64,000 nt of DNA from positions 6,119,431-6,183,430 of the forward strand of contig JAOANR010000005.1 in the NCBI GenBank assembly GCA_030278955.1, given 5' to 3'. Within the stretch, counting starts at the first letter, position 1. Each line of letters starts with the position of its first letter. Origin of the DNA: Hygrophila difformis (Eukaryota > Streptophyta > Magnoliopsida > Lamiales > Acanthaceae). The position numbers and the translations under genes are program-made. The notes below the pieces were generated by a model. That model was not told the origin of the DNA. It made no database searches and worked only from the letters and a program-made list of their open reading frames with translations. This document shows, in pieces, positions 62,298 through 64,000 of this stretch.

Positions 62298-64000
62298 TGT
62301 AACACCCCGGTTTTGGTAACCCAGGCCGGGATGCCACCGCCACACCTCCCTAGCAAGACACGGTTTCTCCGAGCTCACTAAAGAGATGCAAGGCTATGGT
62401 TTTTCAGAATTAAAATATTCAAACAGCCCATTCATAAATAATTTAAAAATAATACATCAAAGTTGCAGCGGAAAATAATATTTACATATATAGTGCAGCG
62501 GAATTTAAATATAGGGCCAACGTGGCCAAAACACGGGTTAAACAGGCCCGTTCATGCAAATTCTAGTCTAACGCAAAATTTAAAATATAATGTAATCCCC
62601 AAAAAAAATTCCCAGTATGCATATGATGATGCATATTCTTCAACTCTGAAAGAAAAAGAGGATAAATGGTTTGGGTCAGCAAAAACGCGCTGAGTAAGTT
62701 AACACATAGCATGGGTTAGGGGTTTCAAAGCCTTTAATTAAGTTAAAGGAAAAGATGCTTTGAGCTTTTAAAAATTCTTCCCGATACGCCACCATCTCAA
62801 CAATATTTAATTTAGCCGACAATCCGGCGGCCGCAGCCAATTTCATAAAATCTGAGCTTTTTTAATATATTTCCCGTTACGCCATCATCTCAACAATATA
62901 TCATTTAGCCGGTGATCCAGCGGCCGCAGCCAATATCAAAAGTATCATTTAGCCGGTGATCCGGCGGCCTCAGCCAATTTCAAAAGTATCATTTAGCCGG
63001 TGATCCGGCGGCCGCAGCCAATATCAAAAATATCATTTCTCATTATTTTTCGTTTCTTTTATAGTTCACCATTCACCAGGGCTCTTGTGACCGCAATCCT
63101 CATAATCAATATTTCCGCAGGAAAACATTCAATCGCCCTTGGGGAATCTAACCCGCAAGAACTCAATACATCCTAGGGAATCAAACCCGTAGGAAAACAT
63201 ACGATCGCCCTTGGGGAATCTAACCCGCAAGAACTCAAATACATCATAGGGAATCAAACCCGCATGAATCATATTGATAATGTCAAACTTGGTCACAAAT
63301 CCCCAATGTTTCAAAAGAATTCTTTTAAAGAAAATGTTTTTATTTGGTGTAACGGGATTTTTCAAAAGTATAGATATATCGTAATTCCAACGTCTCGATC
63401 GTTTGTTTAGAAATTTCAAAATCTCACAAGTTTAAAACCGATCGATGTCACAGTTTGCGCCTTTTTGGTTTAAAAATCCATTTCTTAGGCGATTGATTTG
63501 AAATTTTCACAGTATCTCAAAAACATCCCAACGAACAACTTTCATGTTTTAAGTTTTTCGGAAAAACGATGGGAAGCATGTCAAAAATCAAGTTTTCGAC
63601 TCAAATAGTATGCTGCCATGATTCAGGTTTGACACCTCTCAAAGATTTGACTTTTTGACATATCAAATGGACTTCAAAAATTCTGAAATTTTACAGACAC
63701 ATACTAGACTTGATTTCCAACAACTTTTATTTAGATCACATAGATTGGTTCGGGCTAGAAGTGATAGGAATAAGCTCATCAAGATCGGTTATGAAATCTG
63801 TCATCCTTTGAAAATTCTTAAAAACGCAGAATATGTCCGACACGATTTGGGGTATCAAACCTTGATGAAAATTTCTGAAATTTTTACACAATATAGCTTA
63901 AGATCTTTGGATCAAAATCTTAGTTTTGCGTTTTCAGGTTTGAACACTCGAAGTAAGAGTTTTGCTCGTCGAGTTTGATTATGAAATCTGTCAAGATTCT
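62298..64000 (-). repeat. Right (5') LTR of element E, incomplete
   Basis: Copy of 57898-59600 at offset 4400. It includes the subrepeats (62800-63040 and 63135-63260) and is cut by the window end. Confidence 0.9.

Larger units (their letters stand above)
57898..64000 (-). mobile_element. Tekay/Del-derived non-autonomous retrotransposon (element E), runs off right edge
   Basis: Left (3') LTR 57898-61215, internal 61216-62297, right (5') LTR from 62298 to beyond the window. The LTR copies align at offset exactly 4400, with about three differences noticed over 1.7 kb. An iMet primer site and PPTs are present, but gag and pol are gone except for the last pol codons. The left flank ATAGC (57893-57897) is the candidate target duplication. 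Confidence 0.88.

Overview
The window is plant nuclear DNA, most likely from a eudicot with a repeat-rich genome. It contains spliced genes with GT-AG introns, a cytochrome P450 of the plant CYP704 type, plant Ty3/gypsy lineages (Athila and a chromodomain Tekay/Del type), a Stowaway MITE, a CACTA end and a tRNA-derived SINE. The species cannot be fixed from the sequence. Well over 90% of the window is transposable element, nested several layers deep. The only ordinary host gene is the P450 at 54469-56659.

Region 1 (1-29855) is a tandem array of two nearly identical, very large Athila-type elements on the minus strand that share one LTR: internal(L) 1-9484, LTR(M) 9485-14062, internal(R) 14063-25277, LTR(R) 25278-29855. 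The primer binding site matches the 3' end of tRNA-Asp. The left gag-pol is one open 2014-codon frame; the right one has a single amber stop in gag. Between pol and the 3' LTR, where Athila elements may carry an env-like ORF, each unit carries a two-exon F-box gene in sense orientation with its own ATG, a GT-AG intron and a TATA-like promoter. Arrays of a 20-bp perfect palindrome lie just upstream of that promoter and just upstream of the TATA box in the LTR.

Region 2 (29856-37334) is a decayed, gag-less Tekay/Del-type element (C) on the minus strand. The Athila array inserted into its 3' LTR. Region 3 (37335-38180) is a broken RNase H-domain gene with a 383-bp fold-back MITE inside it.

Region 4 (38181-53373) is a fold-back DNA transposon with long inverted arms. 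Its core holds a giant inverted array of AGTACT-containing repeats and a captured RNase H fragment. A complete but inactivated Tekay/Del element (D, 40900-52884, target duplication CGAAC) and a 260-bp Stowaway MITE sit in its right arm.

Region 5 holds a CACTA terminus (to 53791), the intact five-exon P450, a SINE and an unclassified repeat full of TCAGCGACAT-like motifs (56983-57777). Region 6 (57898 to the window end) is element E, a Tekay/Del derivative with two near-identical LTRs around only about 1.1 kb of non-coding internal DNA. Elements C, D and E show shifted LTR boundaries and multiple polypurine tracts.

The most interesting structures are the F-box gene carried as a complete transcription unit by an Athila element, and the palindrome arrays shared by the two promoters.
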